A DNA stretch of 11,321 nt from Flavobacterium sp. Its GTDB lineage: Bacteria > Bacteroidota > Bacteroidia > Flavobacteriales > Flavobacteriaceae. The stretch lies in the NCBI GenBank assembly GCA_027483785.1, contig JAIXTU010000324.1, positions 1-11,321 on the forward strand, written 5' to 3'. Below are positions 1 to 5,569 of this stretch, one piece after another (the first letter of the stretch is position 1; the number at the start of each line of letters is the position of its first letter). The position numbers and the translations under genes were made by a program. The notes beneath the pieces were generated by a model that was given only the letters and a program-made list of their open reading frames with translations, ran no database searches and was not told where the DNA came from.

Positions 1-263
1 AACGGTATAGTATTCGGCAAAAATCTGTGAGTTTCGGTGTTTTCTGCGAGCAAAGAAAGGTCGGTGCCATTTTTGGCTAATGACACGTTCTGTGTTTTCA
101 TCAACGGTATATTATTCGGCAAAAATCTGTGAGTTTCGGTGTTTTATGTGAGCAAAGAAAAGTCAATGCCATTTTTGGCTAATGACACGTTCTGTGTTTT
201 CATCAACGGTATAGTATTCGGCAAAAATCTGTGAGTTTCGGTGTTTTCTGCGAGCAAAGAAAG
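1..263. repeat. 102-bp direct tandem repeat array (2 full copies + 59-bp partial copy)
   Basis: Copy 1 is 1-102, copy 2 is 103-204 and copy 3 is a partial unit at 205-263. Each begins AACGGTATA and full units end TTTTCATC. Copies 1 and 2 differ at about six positions (near unit positions 10, 44, 46, 59 and 63-64), so they are about 94% identical. Copy 3 is identical to copy 1 over all 59 bases and then diverges. The window starts exactly at a unit start, so the array may continue to the left. The unit length is a multiple of three (34 codons). There are no spacers, so this is a head-to-tail tandem repeat, not a CRISPR. I do not recognise the family. Confidence 0.95.
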
Positions 264-360
264 TCAGGTACCAGAGCTTATCGATGGCAACATTGTGTAA
301 CTCGTGAAAAATTTTGTAGAACTTTGTGCTCCATTTGGAAGCTGTTTGAGAAGCAAGAGG
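1..360 (-). pseudogene. possible decayed frame of a 34-residue-repeat protein
   Basis: Read on the minus strand from 360 to 1, one frame has 120 codons and only two stops, TGA at 163-165 and TAA at 112-114. Both lie in repeat copy 2, where copy 1 has CGA and TAC. The frame runs without interruption from the unique flank (peptide around KWSTKFYKIFHELHN, then AIDKLWYL) into the repeats (RRKHRNSQIFAEYYTV, then DENTERVISQKWH). The repeat peptide is rich in Arg, Lys, His and aromatic residues. The stretch before the first stop is 65 codons; it follows a TAA at 361-363 and contains no ATG, GTG or TTG, so it cannot be an intact gene on its own. It could be a remnant of a repeat protein, or the frame could be open by chance in a non-coding repeat whose length is a multiple of three. 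I do not recognise the product. Confidence 0.25.
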
Positions 361-475
361 TTACAGACTAATAGAGATTTACGAACTTTACGCGAATTTA
401 GAAATTTTGGGATTATTCGGGAGCGCTGATGTACCTTTACGTACGGAGAAACATCGCTTCGAGAAAATTAGAAAC
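264..475. other. unassigned intergenic stretch between repeat array and tRNA terminator
   Basis: No gene, RNA gene or convincing promoter is visible on either strand. The left part (264-360) continues in frame with the minus-strand frame of the repeats. The right part (361-475) contains stops in all frames I followed. A short plus-strand frame starting at 429 runs across the tRNA gene and is not credible. Confidence 0.5.
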
Positions 476-508
476 AAAAAAAGGTCTTCGAAATATCGAA
501 AACCTTTT
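476..508 (-). terminator. intrinsic terminator downstream of tRNA-His
   Basis: The minus-strand transcript forms a 13-bp hairpin from 508 to 479 (AAAAGGTTTTCGA paired with TCGAAGACCTTTT, one T-G wobble, loop TATT), followed at once by a run of U ending at 476. It starts 8 bases after the tRNA 3' end. It would end the tRNA transcript and also any read-through from the bshB1 operon, for which I see no terminator of its own. Confidence 0.9.
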
Positions 509-516
509 GGATTTTG

Positions 517-591
517 GGTGGCTAATGGGGCTCGAACCCACGACCCTCGGCACCACAAACCGATGCTCTAACCAACTGAGCTATAACCACC
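517..591 (-). tRNA. tRNA-His (anticodon GTG)
   Basis: The cloverleaf reads fully on the minus strand. The acceptor arm is GTGGTTA (590-584) with TAGCCAC (524-518), including one T-G pair. The D stem is GCTC/GAGC. The anticodon stem is TCGGT/GCCGA with loop TTGTGGT and anticodon GTG at 556-554. The T arm is GTGGG-TTCGAGC-CCCAT. The extra G at 591 (G-1) opposite C73 at 517 is the known identity feature of tRNA-His and confirms the assignment. The bases after C73 read CAA, so the 3' CCA is not encoded and must be added after transcription. The gene has its own promoter just upstream and a terminator just downstream. Confidence 0.97.
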
Positions 592-605
592 GTTTTAATC
601 GGCTG

Positions 606-637
606 CAAAGATAAAACAAAAATTTGCTTTTAAACAA
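606..637 (-). promoter_or_regulatory. Bacteroidota-type promoter of tRNA-His
   Basis: On the minus strand, TTG at 637-635 is followed after 21 bases by TATCTTTG at 613-606, an exact match to the TAnnTTTG -7 element of Bacteroidota. Transcription should start near 599, leaving a leader of about 8 bases before the tRNA. It lies in the 63-bp gap after the bshB1 stop, so the tRNA need not depend on that operon. Confidence 0.75.
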
Positions 638-654
638 CTGCCGTTTTAAAAAAA

Positions 655-1380
655 TTACTTTAAATCGGTCAATAAATTCGTAAGCGGGTAACGTTCAACG
701 GTAAAGCCTTCTGCAAATTCAACATTTGTGAGTCGGCCCAGATTTCGCGCACGGAAATCTAAATTCTCTAAAAAGTTCTGTGTAGCAATGGGTGTTACTG
801 GTTCTTTGCTATCTGGATCGAAGAACTGCGTGCGATACGCTAAAATCGATTCCTTTCTAATTTGTTCATATCCAGTAATATCTACAACGACCTGCGGCGT
901 GATATCATTCCACTGAATGTAGTGATAAACCACTTCCGGACGATGCGCAGCTTGAAAACTACCGTCGACTTCCGTTTCAATGCGCCGCAAGCCCGAAAGA
1001 AAACAAGCATCCGAAACCAAACTACTGCCTTTTCCATGATCAATATGACGATCGGAAATGGCATTACAAATTACGATTCGCGGTCTGTACTTACGAATTA
1101 CTTTAATTACCTCTAGCTGATGTGCTTCATCGTTGACAAAAAAACCATCTCGAAATCTCAAGTTTTCACGCAATTGAACGCCAAGGATTTTTGCGGCTGC
1201 TGCGGCTTCTGCGTCACGTATTTCCGCACTTCCTCGGGTACCTAGTTCTCCGCGAGTTAAATCCACAATTCCCACTTTTTTTCCATGAGCTATTTCTTTC
1301 GCTAATGTGCCTGCGCAGCCCAATTCAACATCGTCTGGATGCGCGCCAAAAGCTAAAATATCGAGTTGTATATTGTTCAT
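655..1380 (-). CDS. bshB1: bacillithiol biosynthesis deacetylase BshB1
   Basis: Cytoplasmic zinc hydrolase of the LmbE/PIG-L family that removes the acetyl group from GlcNAc-malate to give GlcN-malate, the second step of bacillithiol synthesis after BshA and before BshC. The 241-aa product starts close to the first strand, LDILAFGAHPDD. The AHPDD motif (H14, D17) and the later RHIDHG motif (H115) are the expected zinc ligands. Further family signatures are VDLTRGELGTRG (39-50), LRFRDGFF (74-81), SDACFLSG (123-130) and the C-terminal NVEFAEGFTVERY. I chose the ATG at 1380 because the family begins just before LDIL; an in-frame ATG at 1401 would add seven residues. It is the last gene of the operon with the isochorismate synthase, 45 bp after it. 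It could act on another N-acetylglucosaminyl compound, but the match along the whole length favours BshB1. Confidence 0.9.
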   Translation of the reverse strand: MNNIQLDILAFGAHPDDVELGCAGTLAKEIAHGKKVGIVDLTRGELGTRGSAEIRDAEAAAAAKILGVQLRENLRFRDGFFVNDEAHQLEVIKVIRKYRPRIVICNAISDRHIDHGKGSSLVSDACFLSGLRRIETEVDGSFQAAHRPEVVYHYIQWNDITPQVVVDITGYEQIRKESILAYRTQFFDPDSKEPVTPIATQNFLENLDFRARNLGRLTNVEFAEGFTVERYPLTNLLTDLK

Positions 1381-1425
1381 AATATATAAATTAGGTATCA
1401 TTCAGCGCATAATCATCTCGCTAAA

Positions 1426-2484
1426 TCAATTTTTATTGGCAACTAAAATACGTTTAATCGTTTTGAATTTTTGTTCGGTTTCTTCAAACTCGGCTTGCGG
1501 ATTGCTGTCGGCTACAATACCACAACCTGCGTAAAGAGTTGTTTGCTTATCACGATAATTCATACAGCGTAGATTTACGTACAAGCGCGCATTAATCTTG
1601 TTTTGCTGTGCGCCATTCACAATACCAACGACTCCTGTGTAATACGACCGATCGTACTTTTCGATTTCTGAAATCACTTGAAAAGCCTGTTGTTGCGGGA
1701 GTCCACACACAGCAGGTGTCGGATGCAAAGCTGCCATTAACTGATTTAGCGTTGCGTGTTCCAGCAACCTACCGCTAATTATGGTTTGCAAGTGAATTAG
1801 GTTTCCTGCTTGTATTTCAGTTCTGTCGGAAATTCGAACACGATAAACCAAATCTGCAAGCTTCGACGATATAAACTGTGTGACTAATTCCTGTTCTCTA
1901 AACTCTTTATCTAAAAAAGGCTGGTAATTTGTTGCGAATCGGGTTCCAGCGAGCGACATAGAAGTAGCTGTTCCATCGGAAACATCACAAAACAATTCGG
2001 GCGACGCACCCATCCAAAAACCAATTTCCGCAGTGTAAAACAAGTAGCAAAACGCAGTGGGATAGGTAAAACACATTTGAATGTACGAGGCAATCAAGTT
2101 TAAATCAACTTCCGTACTTACCTTCCGCGAAAGCACAATTTTAGTAAGACTTCCTTCTGAAATTCGCTTTATTCCTTGCTCAACTTGCGTTTCAAATACC
2201 GATCGATCTACGGAAGTAAACGCGATATTAGCAGTGGAAAAAACAGATGATTCCACCTCAAATTTTCGCACCAAACTGGAATCGAACTGATACACCGAAT
2301 CCGAATCCGAATCCGGAGCAAATCGTTGGAAATAAAACGCTGCTTTTTCGTCTGAAAAACGATCGTTCTGTTTCAAATTTGAAACGAATGAAATGCTGCT
2401 TTCCTTCGGATAACGCCAAAATGCAAAACGCTCTTTAGTAGCTATTGCTTCCAGAAAACAATCGATTAACTGCTGGTTGATCAT
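1426..2484 (-). CDS. menF: isochorismate synthase (menaquinone pathway)
   Basis: Chorismate-binding enzyme that converts chorismate to isochorismate, the entry step of menaquinone synthesis. At 352 aa it is in the usual range for a compact isochorismate synthase. The C-terminal two thirds carry the family motifs in order: LTKIVLSRK (K115 is the expected catalytic lysine), ASPELF (160-165), SLAGTR (177-182), KEFREQELV (193-201), LHPTPAVCGLP (253-263), YYTGVVG (281-287) and GCGIVADSNPQAEFEETEQK (320-339, with Mg-binding glutamates expected). HPTPAVCG favours isochorismate synthase over anthranilate or aminodeoxychorismate synthase. Its ATG overlaps the stop of the upstream thioesterase gene (ATGA at 2484-2481), which suggests translational coupling. 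A siderophore or salicylate role is possible in principle, but no such genes are near. The N-terminal part (about 1-95) is variable and contains a DSDSDS run encoded by a hexamer repeat. Confidence 0.88.
   Translation of the reverse strand: MINQQLIDCFLEAIATKERFAFWRYPKESSISFVSNLKQNDRFSDEKAAFYFQRFAPDSDSDSVYQFDSSLVRKFEVESSVFSTANIAFTSVDRSVFETQVEQGIKRISEGSLTKIVLSRKVSTEVDLNLIASYIQMCFTYPTAFCYLFYTAEIGFWMGASPELFCDVSDGTATSMSLAGTRFATNYQPFLDKEFREQELVTQFISSKLADLVYRVRISDRTEIQAGNLIHLQTIISGRLLEHATLNQLMAALHPTPAVCGLPQQQAFQVISEIEKYDRSYYTGVVGIVNGAQQNKINARLYVNLRCMNYRDKQTTLYAGCGIVADSNPQAEFEETEQKFKTIKRILVANKN
2295..2315 (-). repeat. hexamer microrepeat inside the isochorismate synthase gene
   Basis: CCGAAT occurs three times in tandem on the plus strand, followed by a partial fourth unit. 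On the coding strand it encodes the Asp-Ser run at residues 58-63. It sits in the poorly conserved N-terminal region, so gain or loss of a unit would stay in frame. Confidence 0.8.
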
Positions 2485-2903
2485 CGTTTGGGAAGTATCA
2501 TATTGGTGAGTTTACACAGCGAAATGAGTCGGTTTTTTTCGTCGGTAATTCGAATCTCCCACAGATGTACGCTTTTTCCTTGGTGTACGATACGAGCCGT
2601 TCCGGTAACAACACCTTCACGAATGCTTCGAACGTGATTTGCCGATATTTCGATTCCGCGTACCTCTTGTTTCTCCGGATTCACTAAAATTAGCGATGCT
2701 GCGCTGCCCACACTTTCTGCCAAAGCAACCATAGCTCCGCCGTGCAAAAGTCCCATGGGCTGATGTACCCGTGAATTAACCGGCATCGTTGCCGTCAAAA
2801 AATCCGGACCGGCATCAGTGTACACAATATCTAATGTTCTCATCAAAGTCTTTTCCGAAATCTTGTTACACATTTCCAGAAAATACTGTTTGTCGAATTC
2901 CAT
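2481..2903 (-). CDS. PaaI/YdiI-type hotdog thioesterase, probably 1,4-dihydroxy-2-naphthoyl-CoA hydrolase (MenI)
   Basis: A 140-aa single hotdog domain, the normal size for this family. The active-site signature is HQPMGLLHGGAMVALAESVG (47-66), with H54-G-G and E63. Glu63 is also the catalytic position known for E. coli YdiI/MenI. In menaquinone synthesis this enzyme releases CoA from 1,4-dihydroxy-2-naphthoyl-CoA. The assignment rests on the motif together with the 4-bp overlap with the isochorismate synthase gene; related hotdog proteins act on other acyl-CoAs. I chose the ATG at 2903. The longer TTG start at 2924 is rejected because its first bases form the end of the -7 promoter box, so it would lie upstream of the transcript start. 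It is the first gene of the operon leading to menF and bshB1. Confidence 0.85.
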   Translation of the reverse strand: MEFDKQYFLEMCNKISEKTLMRTLDIVYTDAGPDFLTATMPVNSRVHQPMGLLHGGAMVALAESVGSAASLILVNPEKQEVRGIEISANHVRSIREGVVTGTARIVHQGKSVHLWEIRITDEKNRLISLCKLTNMILPKR

Positions 2904-2921
2904 ACAACGAAAAATTTTCCG

Positions 2922-2929
2922 CAAAAATA
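2922..2929 (-). promoter_or_regulatory. -7 promoter element of the thioesterase-menF-bshB1 operon
   Basis: TATTTTTG at 2929-2922 on the minus strand matches TAnnTTTG exactly. Transcription would start near 2915, about 11 bases before the ATG at 2903, typical of short Bacteroidota leaders. I see no well-placed TTG at -33. The same octamer followed by CG occurs in front of purM (6776-6769). It also decides the start codon of the thioesterase gene. Confidence 0.6.
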
Positions 2930-3011
2930 CAATTACTTTCGCGGTTGTGCGTTGGAGATTGTGTACTAAACAAATGATAAAAATCTTACTTTTACTTAAA
3001 TTTTTGAATTG

Positions 3012-4595
3012 ATGCGTAAATCGTTATTCGCCTGTTTCGTTGTATTTCCACTACTTTTTTTGTCTTGTAGAACCGATTTCGACTTTGTAGCTAAAACCGG
3101 AACACTAGGTTTTTCAAAAGATACCGTTTACCTCGACACGGTGTTCAGCAGCATCAGTAGCAGTACCTACACGCTAAAAGTTTATAACCGCAGCGATGAG
3201 AACATACTAATTCCACAAGTTAAATTAGCGAAAGAAAATGCCAGCAAATACCGCATTATGGTGGATGGCATGACTGGAATAGATAGCGATAACAGCGGCA
3301 TTGGCGACGGTAAAGTTTTTGAAAATGTAGAACTGCTCGCAAAAGATTCGATGTTCATTTTCATAGAAGCAACTGCTGATATCAACGACGCCAATCCGGC
3401 CGACTTCCTGTATACCGACGAGATTTTATTCGGTACACCCAATAATTTTCAAAAAGTAAATTTAGTAACGCTCATTCAGGATGCGTATTTTATTTACCCA
3501 AATCGTGAAAATGGTATTGTTGAAGGTGTAGATTTTGGCTTCGACGCCGACGGTAATGTCACGCAGGTTCAAGGACGAAATTTATCCGAAAATCACCCGA
3601 TTAACGGAAACGAATTAGTAATGACCAACGAAAAACCTTACGTTATTTATGGTTATGCCTCGGTTCCCGAAGGAAAAACACTTACGATAAATCCGGGTGC
3701 TCGTTTGCATTTTCACGCACAAAGCGGCATGATTGTTCAAGCAAATGCAACGTTGAAAATCAACGGTGCCTTATCCAACACGGAAGCGCTAGAAAATGAG
3801 GTTATCTTTGAAGGCGACCGTCTTGAACCTTTTTACAGCGATATTGCGGGGCAGTGGGGATTCATTTACTTTCGAGACAACTCTAAAGATCACGAAATCA
3901 ATCACCTGACTTTAAAAAATGCCATCGTAGGATTTTTGGTGCAAAACAACGCCGGAACACCGATGAAAATTCGCAATTCGCAATTTTACAACTGCTCAAA
4001 TGTGGGCTTATTAGCACGATTTGCCAATATTGAAGCGGAAAATTCGGTATGGAACAACGCCGGACAGGCTTCGATAGCCCTTACTTTTGGCGGTTCGTAC
4101 GATTTCAAACACTGCACCATAAACAATAATTTCCCCGAATCATCGCAAGCGGCACTAATCATCAACAATTATTTTGAAGATAATGCCGGCACCGAAACGG
4201 CCTTCGATTTGAGTAAATGCGACTTCACTAATTGCATCATTTACGGCTCGGGTGGCAAGAATATACAGCTTGACAGATCTGAGCAAAAGTTGTTTAATTA
4301 TTCGTTCTCGCACAACTTGGTTCGGATATCGGACAGCGACCCTTATTATGATAATGCGTTGTTTGATGTTTTGCGAAATGAAGAAAACGGAAACATAAAA
4401 AATGAGCAACCACGATTCTTCGATTTGCGGAATAATAAAATGAATATCGATGAAACGTCGCCAGCTGTTAATGCTGGAACACCAAGTCTTTTGGGTCAGA
4501 TTAGTACCGATATTTTAGGTCGCCCGCGCCCAACTCCACCTGCTATAAATCCCGACATGGGTGCGTATCAGAATGCGCCTTTTCCCGAAGATTAA
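3012..4595 (+). CDS. exported lipoprotein with right-handed parallel beta-helix
   Basis: A 527-aa predicted lipoprotein. Residues 1-18 form a short basic start and hydrophobic stretch ending in FLSC, with C19 as the lipidated cysteine. Residues about 20-150 look like an Ig-like beta domain (KTGTLGFSKDTVYLDTVFSS and following). From about 200 to 500 there are many short beta-strand repeats rich in Asn and Gly, typical of a pectin-lyase-like parallel beta-helix, and the C-terminal LGRPRPTPPAINPDMGAYQ is the usual end of such proteins. It has no recognisable lyase active site, so an enzyme activity is not supported; a role in binding or surface structure is inference. ATG at 3012 is chosen; the TTG just before it adds only one residue. 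It is divergent from the thioesterase operon across a 108-bp gap and 18 bp upstream of a second lipoprotein gene. I see no strong promoter in the gap. Confidence 0.85.
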   Translation: MRKSLFACFVVFPLLFLSCRTDFDFVAKTGTLGFSKDTVYLDTVFSSISSSTYTLKVYNRSDENILIPQVKLAKENASKYRIMVDGMTGIDSDNSGIGDGKVFENVELLAKDSMFIFIEATADINDANPADFLYTDEILFGTPNNFQKVNLVTLIQDAYFIYPNRENGIVEGVDFGFDADGNVTQVQGRNLSENHPINGNELVMTNEKPYVIYGYASVPEGKTLTINPGARLHFHAQSGMIVQANATLKINGALSNTEALENEVIFEGDRLEPFYSDIAGQWGFIYFRDNSKDHEINHLTLKNAIVGFLVQNNAGTPMKIRNSQFYNCSNVGLLARFANIEAENSVWNNAGQASIALTFGGSYDFKHCTINNNFPESSQAALIINNYFEDNAGTETAFDLSKCDFTNCIIYGSGGKNIQLDRSEQKLFNYSFSHNLVRISDSDPYYDNALFDVLRNEENGNIKNEQPRFFDLRNNKMNIDETSPAVNAGTPSLLGQISTDILGRPRPTPPAINPDMGAYQNAPFPED

Positions 4596-4613
4596 CCAAA
4601 AACCACGATCGAT

Positions 4614-5255
4614 ATGAAAAAACTATTGTTATGTAGCAGCTTACTCTTTTTAACGCTTACAGCTTGTAAAAAAGACGACAAGGCGCCCGCTGAAGCAGCT
4701 GAAAACACGGCTGAAAACACGGCTGAAAAGGTAGAAATTCCAAAAGATTCGGCTGCCGTTGCCAAAATTTGGATGGATTACGGAACTCCTGGTGAGCCAC
4801 ACAAACGTTTAGCTGCCGACGTTGGGAAGTGGAACGAAGAGTGTAAATTTTATTCGAAACCTGGCGAAGAACCAACGGTCATGAAAATGACGGTAGACAT
4901 CAGTATGATTCACGGTGGCAGATATCAATACGCCAAACACAACGGTTCGTACTTTGGCATGCCGTTCGAAGGTACCGCAACCACTGGCTACGACAATGCA
5001 TCGGGCAAGTACTTTTCGATTTGGACCGACAATATGGGAACTGGCATGACTTACGTAACAGGAACTTACGACGAGGCAGCCAAAACCTACAACTACGCAG
5101 GCGAAATGAGCGATCCGTTAACTAAATCAATGAAAAAAATTCGCGAAACCGTTGAATTGGTAAACGCCGATAAGCAAGTTTTTACGAGTTACGACACCGA
5201 CGAAAACGGCAAAGAATACAAAGCCATGGAAATTACCATGACCCGCGCGAAGTAA
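4614..5255 (+). CDS. DUF1579-type lipoprotein, probably surface-exposed
   Basis: A 213-aa predicted lipoprotein of unknown function. The signal peptide ends LTLTAC with C18 as the lipidated cysteine. The next residues, KKDDK, resemble the lipoprotein export signal (Lys followed by two acidic residues soon after Cys) described for surface lipoproteins of flavobacteria such as Capnocytophaga, so exposure on the cell surface is likely. A low-complexity linker (about 24-42, with the repeat AENTAENTAE) leads to a beta-rich domain with features of DUF1579: KRLAADVGKWNEECKFY, MIHGGRYQYA, FEGTATTGYD, WTDNMGTGMTYVTGTYD. The ligand is unknown. It follows the beta-helix gene by 18 bp and a strong terminator follows 22 bp after its stop, so the two genes probably form one transcript. 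Confidence 0.85.
   Translation: MKKLLLCSSLLFLTLTACKKDDKAPAEAAENTAENTAEKVEIPKDSAAVAKIWMDYGTPGEPHKRLAADVGKWNEECKFYSKPGEEPTVMKMTVDISMIHGGRYQYAKHNGSYFGMPFEGTATTGYDNASGKYFSIWTDNMGTGMTYVTGTYDEAAKTYNYAGEMSDPLTKSMKKIRETVELVNADKQVFTSYDTDENGKEYKAMEITMTRAK
4698..4729 (+). repeat. 12-bp in-frame microrepeat in the DUF1579 lipoprotein linker
   Basis: GCTGAAAACACG is repeated twice, followed by 8 bases of a third copy. It encodes the AENT repeat in the linker behind the lipidated cysteine. Changes in copy number would alter only the linker length. Confidence 0.85.
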
Positions 5256-5277
5256 TTTACGAGCATATAAATTCAAG

Positions 5278-5309
5278 AATACGTCGATTTTTATCGGCGT
5301 ATTTTTTTT
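5278..5309 (+). terminator. intrinsic terminator of the lipoprotein gene pair
   Basis: AATACGTCGAT (5278-5288) pairs with ATCGGCGTATT (5293-5303): 11 bp with one T-G wobble and a TTTT loop. A run of eight T at 5302-5309 follows. It lies 22 bases after the stop of the DUF1579 gene and is a complete rho-independent terminator on the plus strand. Confidence 0.92.
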
Positions 5310-5569
5310 GTGGCAACTGTCCGCCGCAACAAATCGTTATCCCACAAAAATGTGCAGCGGCGGCCACCGCGCTTTTCAAGTCAAGGTGCAACCGCAAAAG
5401 CACGCACTGCTCGCGTTTTGGCAGCTTCCGGTGGTCGCTCCAAAAACGCTGCATTGCTAGTGCTTTTGCAACTGCACGCTTGCTTTTTCAATCGCTGTTG
5501 CGAAATGAAAGTACTGGAAATAAGCAATAGTTTTTGAAATCTCGAATCTTCGAAAATACTTCCACTGGT
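5310..5569. other. non-coding GC-rich intergenic element, possible structured RNA or dispersed repeat
   Basis: This 260-bp gap lies between the terminator of the lipoprotein genes and the convergent end of purM. Its central part is clearly richer in GC than its surroundings (40 of 70 bases in 5391-5460 by my count). It holds the long palindrome given separately, a second short stem GCAAC (5468-5472)/GTTGC (5497-5501), and CCGCCGC (near 5321-5327) opposite GCGGCGG (near 5357-5363). A plus-strand frame covers 5310-5537, but it starts with TTG directly behind the terminator and its peptide looks like no protein domain; I do not call it a gene. No promoter for an RNA is evident. The rest (5502-5569) is AT-rich and I see nothing in it. 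Confidence 0.5.
5388..5475. repeat. long imperfect inverted repeat (stem-loop)
   Basis: Left arm 5388-5421 and right arm 5440-5475 pair imperfectly around an 18-base loop (5422-5439). The strongest part is a perfect 10-bp stem, GCAAAAGCAC (5394-5403) with GTGCTTTTGC (5460-5469). Further helices are GCA/TGC, TGC/GCA, GCG/CGC, TTTT/AAAA and GG/CC, separated by small bulges and mismatches, for about 25 paired positions plus an outer GCA/TGC. It stands between two convergent genes and could help end the purM transcript, although no U run follows on the minus strand. Its complexity suggests a dispersed element or an RNA structure more than a simple terminator. Confidence 0.75.

Noticed and set aside
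1..263. CRISPR array
   Set aside because: The 102-bp units join head to tail with no unique spacers, and no cas gene is in the window.
429..614. Plus-strand frame of 61 codons across the tRNA gene
   Set aside because: Its central peptide (GLEPTTLGTTNRCSNQLSYN) is the antisense translation of tRNA-His, a well-known annotation artefact.
1381..1401. Upstream start of bshB1 at 1401
   Set aside because: It adds MIPNLYI in front of a start that already fits the family; it cannot be excluded but is less likely.
2941..3011. Promoter for the beta-helix lipoprotein gene
   Set aside because: TACTTTTA (2987-2994) is one base off the -7 consensus, but the nearest TTG is 25 bases upstream, so the match is too weak to list.
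3182..3442. Antisense frames within the beta-helix gene (also 3986-4168 and 4155-4409)
   Set aside because: They lie fully inside a convincing gene on the other strand and show no protein-like features or start signals.
5310..5501. Integron attC site
   Set aside because: Size and imperfect pairing are suggestive, but I find no RYYYAAC/GTTRRRY core boxes at the ends and no integrase or cassette array.
5310..5537. 75-codon plus-strand frame in the palindromic region
   Set aside because: It begins with TTG at the end of the terminator's T run, has no ribosome binding site or promoter, and its composition follows the inverted repeat, not a protein domain.
5502..5569. Intrinsic terminator directly behind purM
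   Set aside because: Only a short TCGAA/TTCGA palindrome with a two-base loop is present and no U run follows, so it cannot be supported.
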